Positions 1-10,860 of a DNA stretch of 64,000 bases are shown here, in pieces; position 1 is the stretch's first letter, and each line of letters opens with the position of its first letter. The translations under genes and the position numbers were made by a program. Location: positions 24,213,666-24,277,665 of the forward strand of contig OX485807.1 of NCBI GenBank assembly GCA_950295325.1. Direction: 5' to 3'. The DNA comes from Polytrichum commune. Taxonomy: Eukaryota > Streptophyta > Polytrichopsida > Polytrichales > Polytrichaceae. The notes beneath the pieces were generated by a model. That model worked only from the letters and a program-made list of their open reading frames with translations, was not told the origin of the DNA and made no database searches.

Positions 1-1516
1 AAGTGGGCTAGGTCTTAGCCTCGCCTTTCTCCCCTTGCGGACCGCCTCCCAATGCATTGCACCTTTAGTTGTCCATGGCCGCTTCCTTTACTTTGTTTCC
101 TAAGTTACACAAACAAGGCAAGTTGCACCCACCGATTATACATATCACCGCGGTTTACCGTTTAGAGTTTTGCGTTGTTATAACATTTTACTAAAAATAT
201 CAATTTTTTACTTTATATAACATAAGTACATAATACATAACATTATTCAGTTGTCATGACTTCATATTTAGTCTGAAACACTGGGATTCCAACATCGGTG
301 TCTTTATTCTTGAGTATATTATTGAACTTATGAACACAACTCGTCAATTGAGTAGTGTTATGTATTCACATTGAGCAACATTATACAACATAATTGGTAA
401 AATTGATGCTCCTAATAAAGAAAGTTAAAGCAACGCATGAATCTAAGTAGTAAACCGCACGAAGAGGTATGAATGATGTAGCTACTACACTAAAAGAACA
501 AAGAACAAAGAAACAAAATATTATTTGTGTGAGTGGGAGATTGGTGTGAAATTGATAATGCGAGCTACTCTAATATCATGTCGGATGAACACCATGTGGG
601 TCCAAGGCTTTGGGTTTTCCTCAATCTTCCTTGAAACTTCCAACCAACACATTACATAGAATAATAAAAGTCGCCGTGCATCAAAAGTAACGTAGAATTA
701 AACATTCGCCCATGTTGGTTTTCTTAATGAAAGCAAACGAATTTATGCGACTCACACGACCTTTAAACGGGCAATTTGGTGTGAGTTGAAAATGGACATG
801 GCCCACATGAGTTCCCATTATAAAGAATTCATGTGGTCCACATATAATAGGACAATTTAGTGCACTTATGGGCTTCTCCTTGTATTACTACTTCAATACT
901 CGACCACCCTAAAGTTTGTCTAGGTCTCACATCTCATGAAGACACAAGTCCTTAAAAGCATATGTAGATTTACGGATACTTTTACCTCTTTGTACAACAT
1001 GATGATTTTGGGTTCCTAATTACTAAAGGACACACAAACTCAAAGAGTTGGTTGACCCAACTTAACAATCAACCGTATCCTATACAAGCATTCACATGTT
1101 TGGATGAGGTGGAAAGGTCAATACCATAAATGGATTGATTTTGGATTTTGAATCAACGGCCACCCGTGATTGGTATTAGGTGATCACGCTCTCATTCGTT
1201 TTGGTGTACAAACACCGAAGTTTATTTCCTTTTTTGTTTTCTTCAACATTCACTAATTCATATACGCCAATATCTTTAGTGGAAATGAGAGAATTAGAAG
1301 TGAGAGTTTGTGTAGGGGGGGGGGGAGCTTGAAGCACAAAACAACACAAAAAAACAAAAAAAAACATTATTTATTACATAAAATATGTGTATAACCATAA
1401 CATGGCCTTCATGAAACTAACGATTATGGATTCCATTGCTTTTGAGCTAATGTACCTTTCCAAACAGTTTAAGGTAGATGGTGTCGAAACCAACACCCAA
1501 AATCCTTGCATAATAA
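1..1516. other. gene-free AT-rich sequence
   Basis: No reading frame with coding character, RNA gene or paired inverted termini was found here. The stretch contains a run of 11 G at 1315-1325 and A-rich runs just after it. It ends directly at the target duplication of the Harbinger-like element that follows. Confidence 0.4.
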
Positions 1517-2080
1517 GGGGCGGTTTACACTATGGACCAAGAGCCATGACCAAGAAAATTAAATCATTTTCATGGTCACAGCTCTTGGCCAAGAGCCGTG
1601 ACCAAGAAAATTAAATCATTTTCATGGTCACAGCTCTTGGCCAAGAGCCGTGACCATGAAAAATCAAAAATGGATTTTTGAGTGGCTTGGTCACTCTTGT
1701 AGTGTAAAGTGGATTTGGACCGGGACAACTTTGGGCTGATTTTTTAAATTTCTATCCCAACGATCTACAGTAACGTCAACAAAATTCGGGAAATTTATAA
1801 AAAAAAAAAATAATCGGCCAATGGCTGATTTTTAGCCTTACGGCTCCCTTGATTTCCGTTGAGTCGAGCATTTTGCCTCGCCTCAACGGAAAACCCGTTG
1901 GACCATGGCACATTATCCAAATGGCAAATTTTAGTAGTTTTTGGGGACCTCAAAGTTAGTGGTCATTCTCCTTTTTTCAAGGTAGTGTAAAGCCAAATGG
2001 GACCAAGAGCACTTTACTCTCCAATCACAAATTTTAGAATTTCATGGTCATGGCTCTTGGTCCATAGTGTAAACCGCCCC
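1517..2080. mobile_element. family H MITE (PIF/Harbinger-like), copy H1
   Basis: A 564-bp non-coding element with long inverted termini. Both ends read GGGGCGGTTTACACTATGGA inward and stay matched for about 45 bases, including the phrase CCAAGAGCCATGACCA. It is flanked on both sides by TAA (1514-1516 and 2081-2083), the 3-bp duplication typical of PIF/Harbinger transposons. The left arm is enlarged by a tandem array of a 52-bp unit (1537-1660, about 2.3 copies), and each unit can fold on itself because CCAAGAGCC at one end pairs with the GCTCTTGG at the other. No transposase is encoded, so movement would need an enzyme supplied elsewhere. Confidence 0.8.
1537..1660. repeat. 52-bp self-complementary tandem repeat in H1 arm
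   Basis: CCAAGAGCC begins at 1537, 1589 and 1641, giving a 52-bp period and about 2.3 near-identical copies. Each unit has complementary ends around an A/T-rich middle, so the arm is a chain of hairpins. The rightmost partial copy carries on into the interior of the element. Confidence 0.8.
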
Positions 2081-2562
2081 TAAGTACATGTAAAGTAGGA
2101 GAATGTCCACCATAACATCAGGCTCCTCCCATGTTGGTTTGGGTCACCTGCTTGCATTGTAATTTTTAAACCCTTGTAATGTTTGCATACAAAGTTTGAA
2201 TGAAACATACTTCGATGCATTGAAATATCATTTCAATTGCTAATTAAAATCACATATATACACAATTAACACCTCGCGTAACGTTTTAGCACAAATAGAT
2301 AGGCACACACGAACTTCGTAATCTTTTGTAGGTAGGTCCAATGGATTGGAATGGCATGCAACCAACACTTGTATTGTGGTAGCCATGTTGTGTATTGTCC
2401 TTTAAAATGGGGTAGATGCATGTAAAGTACGTTCACCTATTATGAATAGTGTACCTAAAATAGTTGGACACAATTTACAACATTTTAACCTTCTCGACGT
2501 AAGATGAAAACCATTGTTTCCGTTTAAGGCATGGTAGACACACACACCACAAAGGAATTTGT
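2081..2562. other. gene-free stretch between H1 and G1
   Basis: Nothing recognisable was found in these 480 bases beyond AT-rich, CpG-poor sequence like the rest of the window. Confidence 0.35.
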
Positions 2563-2944
2563 TAAGGTATGTGAGTGTTATTTGGTTCGTTTTTCATGTT
2601 CTCCAACTTTTACCAATTAGATTCATACAACAAAACTTGTGTTGCTTTAGCAAATGTACAATGAAACATATTAAAAAAAACGGATTGAAAATCAATCCTC
2701 CTCTTATTTAGTTATGGTTATGGGGAGTGCATATTTGCTGATTTCCAACCTAGATACATAGGTCCTCCTAGTTGTGTTCGATATTGAGTGTAGAGGAGTT
2801 ATTAATACTTCAAGATGTAGTCCAATTCCTTTTGAACACGTGTCTATATGATGTTTGCTTTTTGATCCTCACTGAACCACATACCATTCGAATCTAGGGG
2901 TCCGATTAAGAAAACGGGCCACTTAAGACCAATCTACCTTTATG
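2563..2944 (+). mobile_element. family G element, copy G1
   Basis: About 380 bp, closely similar over its whole length to 61918-62345 (shared phrases include GTTCTCCAACTT, CAAAACTTGTGTTGC and GATGTAGTCCAA). It begins AAGGTATG and ends in CTACCTT, so the termini form a short inverted repeat of the AAGGTA type. The right half (about 2820-2944) also matches the right half of family B, while the left half does not. No coding capacity is seen. Class cannot be fixed from the sequence alone. Confidence 0.6.
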
Positions 2945-3190
2945 GCTTTGTTGCTCTTCGAGCCGTAGAGAAAAAGTGCCAAGTTGTTGTGTCTATAAGC
3001 AAGGTCATGTTTAAAAACTTGACTCGAGGGTCACCAATTAAAGTGTGACTGAGTATCCTATACTTTGCATTCTATGATGAGGATGAACCATTAGACATGT
3101 TATATTCAAATGGATTTTGCTGCTTAATATCAAAGTCCACTTTAATGGGTTCACACATCTATTGATAACTTACAACGCGTTGAATTCTTC

Positions 3191-3546
3191 TAGTGTTTGG
3201 GGAGATTTTTGGGCAACACTAGTCAAAATCTTAGTGTCGCCCCACTGAACGGAATGGTTGGCAATTCAATTCCCGGCTATGAAATCGTCTCTCTACTTGA
3301 CGGAATCTAACCAGGTGGTCAAGCACCTCATGTGTTCCACAAAAATAAAAGTAAAAATCTTAATGTTTTCAAGTCTGACTGGTTACACCTTCACATCTTC
3401 CGGTACTTGTTGCTTAAAATTTAGGTATATTCCATAGATTCCTCTAACAACAATGGGTGTTTCACATGAAGCCTTTAACTTCACCGGTTATTTTTTAAAC
3501 TCAACTGGTTCATATGGAAATAGCAGTTGGTTTTCCTTGTTCACTG
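3191..3546 (+). mobile_element. family A MITE, copy A1, interrupted by a SINE
   Basis: This matches the 228-bp family A copies at 21791 and 37213: the start resembles TGGGGAGATTTTTGGGC and later parts keep the ACCGGTTATTT and CTCAACTGGTT motifs in degraded form. The copy is about 130 bp too long because a 116-bp insert with its own target duplication sits at 3238-3353. It is more diverged than A2 and A4, so probably older. Confidence 0.6.
3238..3353 (+). mobile_element. 5'-truncated tRNA-derived SINE with target duplication
   Basis: A 116-bp insert in A1, bounded by a 13-base direct repeat (3225-3237 and 3354-3366, 12 of 13 matching, AAAATCTTA-G/A-TGT). It ends in an A-rich tail (CACAAAAATAAAAGT), as retroposed short elements do. 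Its middle (GGTTGGCAATTCAATTCCC, then CTATGAAATC and CTCTACTTGACGG) aligns with the minus-strand sequence at 16862-16920, where the Pol III B-box is better preserved. The A-box half is missing here, which fits 5' truncation during target-primed reverse transcription. Confidence 0.55.
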
Positions 3547-4317
3547 CTTGAATTTCAAAAAACCTCACCATAAGTTTAACACATTGGACCAATGCATTGT
3601 ATATGGAAAGCAGTGTTACGACATTTTTAGTCTATAAATAATTGTTGGTCTATACAATAGCTATGTAAAGGCCGTAAACTAGTTGTCAAAACGTTTTCAT
3701 ATGGTTTTCACAAAAAATCCTTAGCTAAAAGAGTAATAATTAATTATAGAAATTGAATAAGACTCAGATGCATTGGTGAAACTACTAAGAAGAATGTGTG
3801 TGTTTGACATGTTAAGAATAGTAACACTTTCAATCATTAAATTGGTAAAATTCTAATTTCCAAATAATTATATTATATTTAATATAGAGGTCTCCAACAT
3901 GTAGTGGATAATCCTTAAGTTCTTTACTTCACTCTTCTTTTCTCAGTCCTTCAAAGTAAGATTGAATCATGTAAAAACCTTAACAACTGATGAATTACGT
4001 ATGTTAAAAACCGTGAGATGTGACATTGCTAAACTCTCAAACAATTTGGTGTAAGCATTTGCAAAATAGTGTGCATTGACATTGAATACCATAAAGGTTG
4101 GCTTGTGCAGAGGGACAACATCAATGTGAACGAGGGACACTTCACCTTCATAATAAGTGTGAGTTTATTGCCTTGTGCATTCTATTGACTCTGCTGATAA
4201 ATTTTAGTCTCACATCGTCACAAAACAAAATTGAAAACCTTAAGAATTATAAAACAAAGACACATGACTCCCTCCCCACATGCCTTATGAAAGCACTACA
4301 CAAAATATTGTATGTAG
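3547..4317. other. gene-free stretch
   Basis: No coding character, RNA gene or paired termini were recognised. AT-rich with poly-A/T runs. Confidence 0.35.
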
Positions 4318-4490
4318 TCTCACTTACTATTTGGAGTTACACATTATTGTATAACTTCACTTTTGATATTTTTTTTTCTTCCAAGTAGAGATGTTCTAGA
4401 ATGTTCAAATAACCAATATGACCTTTGTTGGCCCAAAAAAAAAGACATGTAGTAGAAAGTTATAGAATTGCATAATTCCACATGGCAAAT
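4318..4490. mobile_element. degraded family I MITE
   Basis: The left part (TTTGGAGTTACACATT, GTATAAC) and right part (GTTATAGAATTGCATAATTC) correspond to the two inverted ends of the family I elements at 57253-57434 and 52790-52970. The outermost bases have decayed, so the limits are approximate. Confidence 0.4.
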
Positions 4491-5164
4491 TACACTAAAT
4501 ATAGTATTTAATGAAGTTTGGCATGTGTCCATAACCAACATATGGCACCCAGTGAAAACATTTTTGGCAAAAATTCACAAAAACTACCCAAAAATGTGGG
4601 TTTCAACACCCATGTGTGTTTGGGGGTTGGAAAAAGGGGCTAGGTAGCCAAATACTTACACGTGCCCACAACTCAATTGCCCAAACCTTTGCCCACCTGT
4701 CACAGGTCACCAACTAGTGTCGACCCATTCAAATGTCTCTTTGCCTATCCCTTCCTTTTTCGGTGTTGAAGTCCCCATCTCAACCCAAAACCTTATAAGT
4801 GTCGCCAACAAACCCTAGTTGCACCATTGTCATGTCGCCGCCCTTGCCTCCTCTGCCAAACCCAAGTTCGCCACCCCCGTGTGTTGGTTTGCATTTTTTT
4901 TTATATGTTTTTTTGTTATCACTTGTAGCAATTGGCCATATGGGATTGAGTTTTGGGCAATTTGGTCATTTATGTTTTTTTTGTTGGTTGCAGGTGGAGT
5001 CTGGATGCTTGGTGACTAACCAAGTTGGTTTGTGGTTTTCGTTTGGTTCTTGCAACTTGGATTGCCCACTAAGTACTAAGACCTTATCCTCTCTATTCCA
5101 TTCAACAACCTCATGCTAGTGGTTTTGTCTCCATATGCTTTGCTTGAGAGACCAGTATGGCTTG
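4491..5164. other. gene-free stretch with a C-rich, T-rich patch
   Basis: At 4780-4890 there is an AAACCCTAG motif followed by a C-rich, proline-coding-like patch and then a T-rich tract, which superficially resembles the first exon and intron of a plant gene. No continuing reading frame, TATA box or conserved protein supports this, so no gene is called. Confidence 0.3.
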
Positions 5165-5535
5165 AGAGGTTTCAGCGAGTTCAAGAGCCAAGTATGTGTG
5201 GGCATATGCACATACAAATTCGGCAAGTTTGAGTTCAAGTATGCTATGAATGTTGCATGTGGGATTTGCATTTATTGCAAGTTTTCCATGCATTTCAATG
5301 GAGTTCAACAAGTTTAGGGGAGACTAAGATTGAGCCGAGCTACTAGGTGGTTGTGGGCACATGCGTTTGTTGATTCGGCAAGTTTGAGAGGTTTTGGGGA
5401 GTTTGAGTTCAAGTTTAATGTGAACACTACATGTGGAATTTGTTTTGATTGCAAGTTTTTGGTAATTGGCAAGTTTGGGGTGACTATGATTGAGACAAGA
5501 TGCTATGTGTTTGTGAGCACATGTGATGGTTGTGG
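5165..5535 (+). repeat. degenerate ~173-bp tandem duplication
   Basis: The phrase GAGTTCAAGT followed by GCATGTGGGATTTG and TTGCAAGTTTT at 5231-5290 recurs at 5404-5460 (ACATGTGGAATTTG, TTGCAAGTTTT), with further shared words such as GGCAAGTTTGAG around them. Two copies are clear; neither looks coding. Confidence 0.5.
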
Positions 5536-7440
5536 GCACTTGGACTTGTAGATTTGGCGAGTTCAAGAGATCTCCCAGCTCATGTGCGAGGCACCTGGTC
5601 CTTGGGTTTAGGCAACTGGCTCACACATGTTTTTCTTCTTCACCATTTTGCCTTGGCCCTTCCATCTATTAGTGTTTGTGAGCACTTGGTGGCATTATGA
5701 ATGTGTTGTGTTTCTACATGGTTGTTGTTTCCTTACTGGATTATCCCGCTTCCTTGAGTTCTTGTGCATTGTGAATCTCATGCTTGTGCATTTTGCTTTT
5801 GGGAGACTCTTGGCAATCGGTCTCTTTGATGTACATGCTAATGTCCACTTATGCATATTTTTTTTCACATGTTGCTAGTCATGTTGCTACTCTCCCAAAT
5901 GTCTCCAATGAGGTTGTTGGTCCCTCTGTACCTTGAGTTAGCCATAATGGCATAAATGAAATGTCGTCAAAAATCTTACGAAGGTAGTCATATATCTAGG
6001 ACACTTGGACCGCAAAACTACCGTGGGCCGAATCGGTCATTAAGGAGGATGGGAAATCACCATATTTGGTGTTTGATATGCACTAAGATAGAGGGTCGTG
6101 AAAAACTTAGTCCCCAAACTAGTCTCCATGATGGAATATGGTCACCACAAAGCTAAGTTGACCATTGTTGGTGTGTATGTGTGTTGTTGGTCAATATTAT
6201 ATCTTTAGAAGTTGCATTAGTGTCAAGAACAAGAGATTTTGTCTTGCAACAAACCGTGACATGGTTGTTGAGCAACTTACTTATGATGTAACCATGGAAA
6301 GAAGAAAAACAATGGCCTAATTTGCTTGTTTGTTCAATTTGTCGAGGGATGGTCGCCTAACTAGTGATTATATAGGCATGCAAGAATTATTAAAGTTTCT
6401 TCATGTGCCAAAATACCCACAAAAGCATTAGTCCTAGAAAATGTGTCACCATATATCTCTTCTTCTTTTTTCTTTTCTTTTTTCGCAAAATTTTGGTCCA
6501 AATCTTTTGACCACACCACAGTGAAATTCCACCATGTTCACCACCCTAGCTACCTTTAGTTTTACAAAATGTTCATACTGATGGCACCTGTGAATGTGTA
6601 GTGTGTTACTCATTGGCAAAATTTGAAGGCCCATGGCTACAAAGAATGGAAGTTAAACATTGTTTTTATCATACAACATGTATAACAAACTCATGCTTCA
6701 CGTCATTAAGGTTGAGGCATCTATAACCAATAAAATAAGAGAGTTTGCACCTGTTTAGGAGGTGCATCCAAATTCTAGTGCTTGGCTATGACAACTGTCA
6801 AAACTCTTATGAGGGTAATCAATCACACACCGCCACCGCATAAACCTTTAAGAAACTATAGATCCATTTGCTAAGAAACTATAGATCTCATTAAAGGGAC
6901 CTAGTCCACTATGGATGCCTTGACCTTACATGATATCTTTGTTGTTGCATGTCGATATAAAATACATGCCATGTGTGTGGTACGATGAGGCTAAGGCTAT
7001 CTAGAGTAGGGACACCTATTCCCAATTAGGACCCCATTGAGAACCTATAGGGTGTCATAATTTTGATCAAGCTAGGATTGCATTTCGATAAGGCCGAAAC
7101 CAATAATGTCATGACACGTGTCCTTGGTTTGAGTGCTCGACGAGGAGGAATGAATGGTTAAAACGAGCGGTTTCAGCAAACTCTAGACATTGATAATATA
7201 CTCATGTCAAATTTTGACTTCAAAAATTCACAGTAATTTCAATTGGAGGAAGAAAATCATCAAAATTTTTTTGCAGTTCTCGTGATTTCTATCTTACTAC
7301 ACATGAAAAAAAACTAAACACATTCTACTTCTCTAGTTCTAATGCATAGTCTCTTTTAAGTGTTTGGTTATGGATGCCTCTACTCTATGTAACTCATCCA
7401 CTAGGCGGATGAAAACGTGCGAACTAATTAACTAATTCTA
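5536..7440. other. gene-free stretch
   Basis: Short open frames occur on both strands but none has convincing coding composition or a recognised domain. No inverted termini could be paired in this part. It may hold repeats whose other copies lie outside the window. Confidence 0.3.
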
Positions 7441-7444
7441 GGGC

Positions 7445-7753
7445 TTGAAATTTGATGTTCGAAGAGGATTTCACTATGAAAATGGTGTCCAAGCCCCAAT
7501 TACTTTGGTGGGATCCAGTTGGAATATATTGGCTCTCGACCTAAAAGGAGTTCAGTCATCCAACGATGGACAAGTTCAAGTGGCCACCGGCAAGCACCAT
7601 GCATGTTGGCTCATGTACGGTGAGAGGGAATTATGGCATGTGAACGTACCTCGTACAACCATTAAACAACAAGGTGAAATTGTAGTTTGGAAGTCACATG
7701 TAACTTATTTCATATCATTTTTATATGGGAATAGGCTTCTTCGAAGACCGTGA
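7445..7753 (+). pseudogene. unrecognised open stretch, partly repetitive
   Basis: An open stretch of about 102 codons without a recognised domain. Part of it (7618-7660, GAGAGGGAATTATGGCATGTG then AACGTACCT) recurs in altered form at 63240-63285, so at least this part is repeat sequence rather than a unique gene. There is no good start context or downstream continuation. It is listed only because the composition is somewhat protein-like; most likely it is a fragment of a dispersed element. Confidence 0.2.
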
Positions 7754-8053
7754 AATTATTCTAGGGGTACAAAATTCAAATAGATTAACTACAAGCCTAT
7801 AGGGGTTATAATTCCAACACGGGATGGATGAGCGTCGAAGATGAACATCTCAATTCAAATATTGCATTCATTTCTTCCGGTGTTGTTTGATGTGCAACTC
7901 ATATGATACTGATCTAAGCTGGCGGGCGGTCAACAAAAGAAAGCCCAAAATGTGAAATTTAAATGGGCCAAATCTTAGTTACTTTAATGAAAGCGAAAGA
8001 ATTATATATGGTCCCTTTACAAGAAAGGTTTGAGAGTTTTACGAGATAGCTAG

Positions 8054-8702
8054 GGTCCTGGTAGGAATGACTTTTTGAGATGGGAGGATGCACGACTTAA
8101 ATTTTCCCTTGTTGAGGTTTATTATGATTTTTGGATCAAGCTAGTGGAACATTATGGCTTGCTCCGTGAGAGGACGCGTAGTCAGCACGGTGCTAAACCT
8201 ACCTCACGTGAATGGGTCGGTTTGCATAAAAATGTAGAGGATACGATGCCGGAATGGGTAGTTTGCGCCGGATACCTCAAGGCTTTCAGTTTTGGCCCAG
8301 TGGAATCTAGTGCGGAATTCATGAGCACCTTCCCTAAATCCATTGTTGGGTTGCAATACTTTAGCCTTATTGAGGTGCAACCTAATGCAAGGAATGTTGT
8401 ACCTCCTATGACTTTCTCAGGTTGAATGTCCAAAGTTCGGGTGGATGAGCTCTCCCATGGAAGTGCACATACTCAATTCAACTTGTTCGTTGGTAAATTG
8501 GATCAATTTTTTCTTTGACCTCGCACGATGGTGGTGGCCCGATGTTACACCTTTTATGGCATACTCAGCCAAGTTTGGCAGGTTTTGGATCACTTCCCAA
8601 GCGGCTCTTAGGAAGTTGATCCTAGATAAGTGGTGGAATGGAATTCCTCCCTCCACTTCCCTTAGATGGAACATCATTCAACATAAAAGACAAGGCACAT
8701 AA
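8054..8702 (+). pseudogene. unrecognised coding-like fragment
   Basis: An open frame runs from just after a stop at 8051 to a TGA at 8423-8425 (about 123 codons) with protein-like composition, including segments such as FLRWEDARLKFSLVEVYYDFW and EDTMPEWVVCAGYLKAF. There is no ATG near its beginning, so it is an internal exon or a truncated element gene. Directly downstream, 8426-8702 is open in another frame and also keeps protein-like words in the original frame between stops, which suggests decay by stops and frameshifts. I do not recognise a family. A LINE or other transposon gene is the most likely source given the surroundings, but that is inference. Confidence 0.3.
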
Positions 8703-8809
8703 GGAAGCAACTTTCCTTTGGTCAATATTTCACAAGGTAGTATGGTCCAAGCATGACTTGTAGAAACACCCTCCAACAATTATATAAGCTTGACTCTACA
8801 AAACATTGA

Positions 8810-9180
8810 AGTAGATGGGTCTAAAATGGTCCATTTCTCCAACTAGCCCACTTCTCCTTGTATATGAAAGATGTAATTAGTAGAAGATGGTTTGCAACTG
8901 TAAATCGAGGTTGTAGCCACTTTCCTCATAAATTTCAAAGCTCACTATGCATATCTTATTAACAATCAAAGCAAAATTTCTCATGCTCGAGAACTGGGTA
9001 GAGACCCCACCACCCCCCCCCCCCAAATAATTGATTACTAAGCTCAACATGGTTGTTGTATCTTGAGCACGCAATCCAATGTGTGTGTGTTTTTTTATTC
9101 CTTTTCTTTAAACACATGTCTTTTTGGTATCCATTCTAGGAGCCACTCCAAACCACATACCACTCAAGTAAGGTAGTTGA
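8810..9180 (+). mobile_element. family B MITE, copy B1
   Basis: It shares with the other B copies, in order: GTAGATGGGTCT, CCAACTAGCCCACTTCTCCT, TGTAGCCACTTTCCTCATAA, CTCATGCTC, a GAGCAC/CCAATG word, and CACATACCACTCAAGTA. A run of 12 C (9013-9024) lies where other copies have TCCCTCC-like sequence, as also happens in copy B8. Non-coding. Confidence 0.6.
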
Positions 9181-10456
9181 CCCAATCCCAACTAGTCAAT
9201 AAATTTAGCATATTTGCAGTTTGAGTATGATCAAAGAAACAAATCCCCATGTAGAGAAATAAAAATAAGAAATAATTAAAATTATAAATTTTCATAAATT
9301 TTTGCAATAACCGAATTTCTAAGAATTCTATGAGTGGATACTCTCTTTAACCTATACATGTAGTATAGGCTACCCTTTTTCTAATCACCGATTGGTTACA
9401 AAACCAAGAATGCTTGTTATCCATAATCGATGATTATGACACCTAATTATGATTTCAATCTAAATCTAGTTGTCAACTCAACCACTGGCATTTGGCTAAG
9501 TTGAATTTCAACTATGACATGTCAACATTGAATAGGTTGACCTGAACTACGAAAATGGGGTGATGGTTGGGATGGGTCGTCTACCTTATGTGTGAGTGTT
9601 TTCGTAAGAAAAGCAACCAAATAAGGGCTAATGTCCGCCTCCATGTGATGGTGGAGAAGGTCATGTATAAAGAACAATAAAGAAGTTGCAATGCATGGGA
9701 GGAGGGGCAGGGGCCATGTGCCATGGCGCATGTGCGTCCAAAAGGACAAAACAAAATATTAAATGCTCCCAATGGTTGGTTACTATGCACTTGTCATTGG
9801 GAATGCATGTTGTATAAGATACACGACACCAACAAGACAAGACATGTTTGGGTATGGTAGACGACCTCCTTCCTTATCCCTACTAGGGCCTCAACTTATG
9901 AAGTTATCAGTTAGTGTTTTGTGCCTAATTTTTTTAAAAAGAAATGAAAAGTTATTAGTCAGTGTTAGAATGAACTACTTTTTGCAAACGGGTTTCAATG
10001 CACAAACCCTTTGCAAAAAGTACATTGGCCTTCTAATGTGAAGATAAGTGCTACATTTTGAGAAGACTTTGACCATCTAACAATGGGTGTCCATTTAAGC
10101 TAGTGTACCTTAAGGTCCCTTCATTCACATTGGTTGACTAAGTTCATACCCCCCACATGCATAAGGGACTATTCCATTCATATTCAATTTTTTTTGTTAT
10201 TTTTTTAATATTTTTGATTGTGTGTGTGTGTGTGGGGTGGGGGGTGTGGATATTATCCTTAAAGGAAGGGAGGAGGGAGAGTGATGTGGTGTGAATAAGG
10301 GGTGCTTTTACCTTTAATCGTAGTTGTCAACTCACATGTGGATTGGAGCGGGTTTACGGAGCAAGGTGATACCACCATTGTTTTAGGCAAGCATATGGAC
10401 TTGGGAAGGCCTTTTGATGGTTTAGGATTGTATATTAGTACGTGAGCTTGTGTGGG
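9181..10456. other. gene-free stretch
   Basis: No supported feature. A GT-rich microsatellite followed by G runs lies at 10218-10248. Confidence 0.35.
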
Positions 10457-10860
10457 TACCTTTAGGTTGTGTGTTATGATGGTTGAGGTGTATTTATTGA
10501 TTTCACAACGTATATTATTACGTGTGTATATGTTGGTGCCTTGAGGCCGGGGATTCGTGGCACTCACTAAATAAAAATCATCCGTGCGGATGAAAAAAAC
10601 ACATGAATCATCTAAATGGCTATTTTTGGGCAATTTGATTCCGGAAATAAATTCAAAGGCCTCGAATTAGTCTAGTGACGTCACATTCAAATGAATCGGT
10701 CCTCAACCCCATAGGGGGGCTTTTTTTTTATTGGAGCCACTTCATCCACGATATCTTGGATGGATGATTTTTAGTGAGTGCCACGAATCCCCAGCCGTGC
10801 CTTGAGGTTGTGTGTCATGGTGGCGAGGTGTATTTATCGGTCTCAGAATGTTGTGTTTGA
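10457..10860 (+). repeat. two-unit tandem repeat hosting a MITE
   Basis: The sequence GGTTGTGTGTTATGATGGTT...GAGGTGTATTTATTGAT at 10467-10505 recurs at 10806-10845 (GTTGTGTGTCATGGTGGCGA...). The second unit is split by the 250-bp insertion at 10547-10796, so the units were adjacent before that insertion. Confidence 0.55.
10547..10796. mobile_element. 250-bp MITE with exact 11-bp target duplication
   Basis: Flanked by GTGCCTTGAGG on both sides (10536-10546 and 10797-10807). The inverted ends read CCGGGGATTCGTGGCACTCA and GGCTGGGGATTCGTGGCACT inward and continue through TAAA...ATCATCC for about 35 bases. A duplication of 9-11 bp is what Mutator-like elements make. The interior is non-coding and includes a run of T at 10722-10730. 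The nearby MULE pseudogene is not obviously its relative, since the termini do not match the arms there. Confidence 0.75.

Noticed and set aside
4780-5120. First exon of a plant gene (AAACCCTAG motif, proline-rich frame)
   Set aside because: The frame quickly becomes a T-rich, low-complexity reading, two overlapping frames are equally open, and nothing continues downstream.
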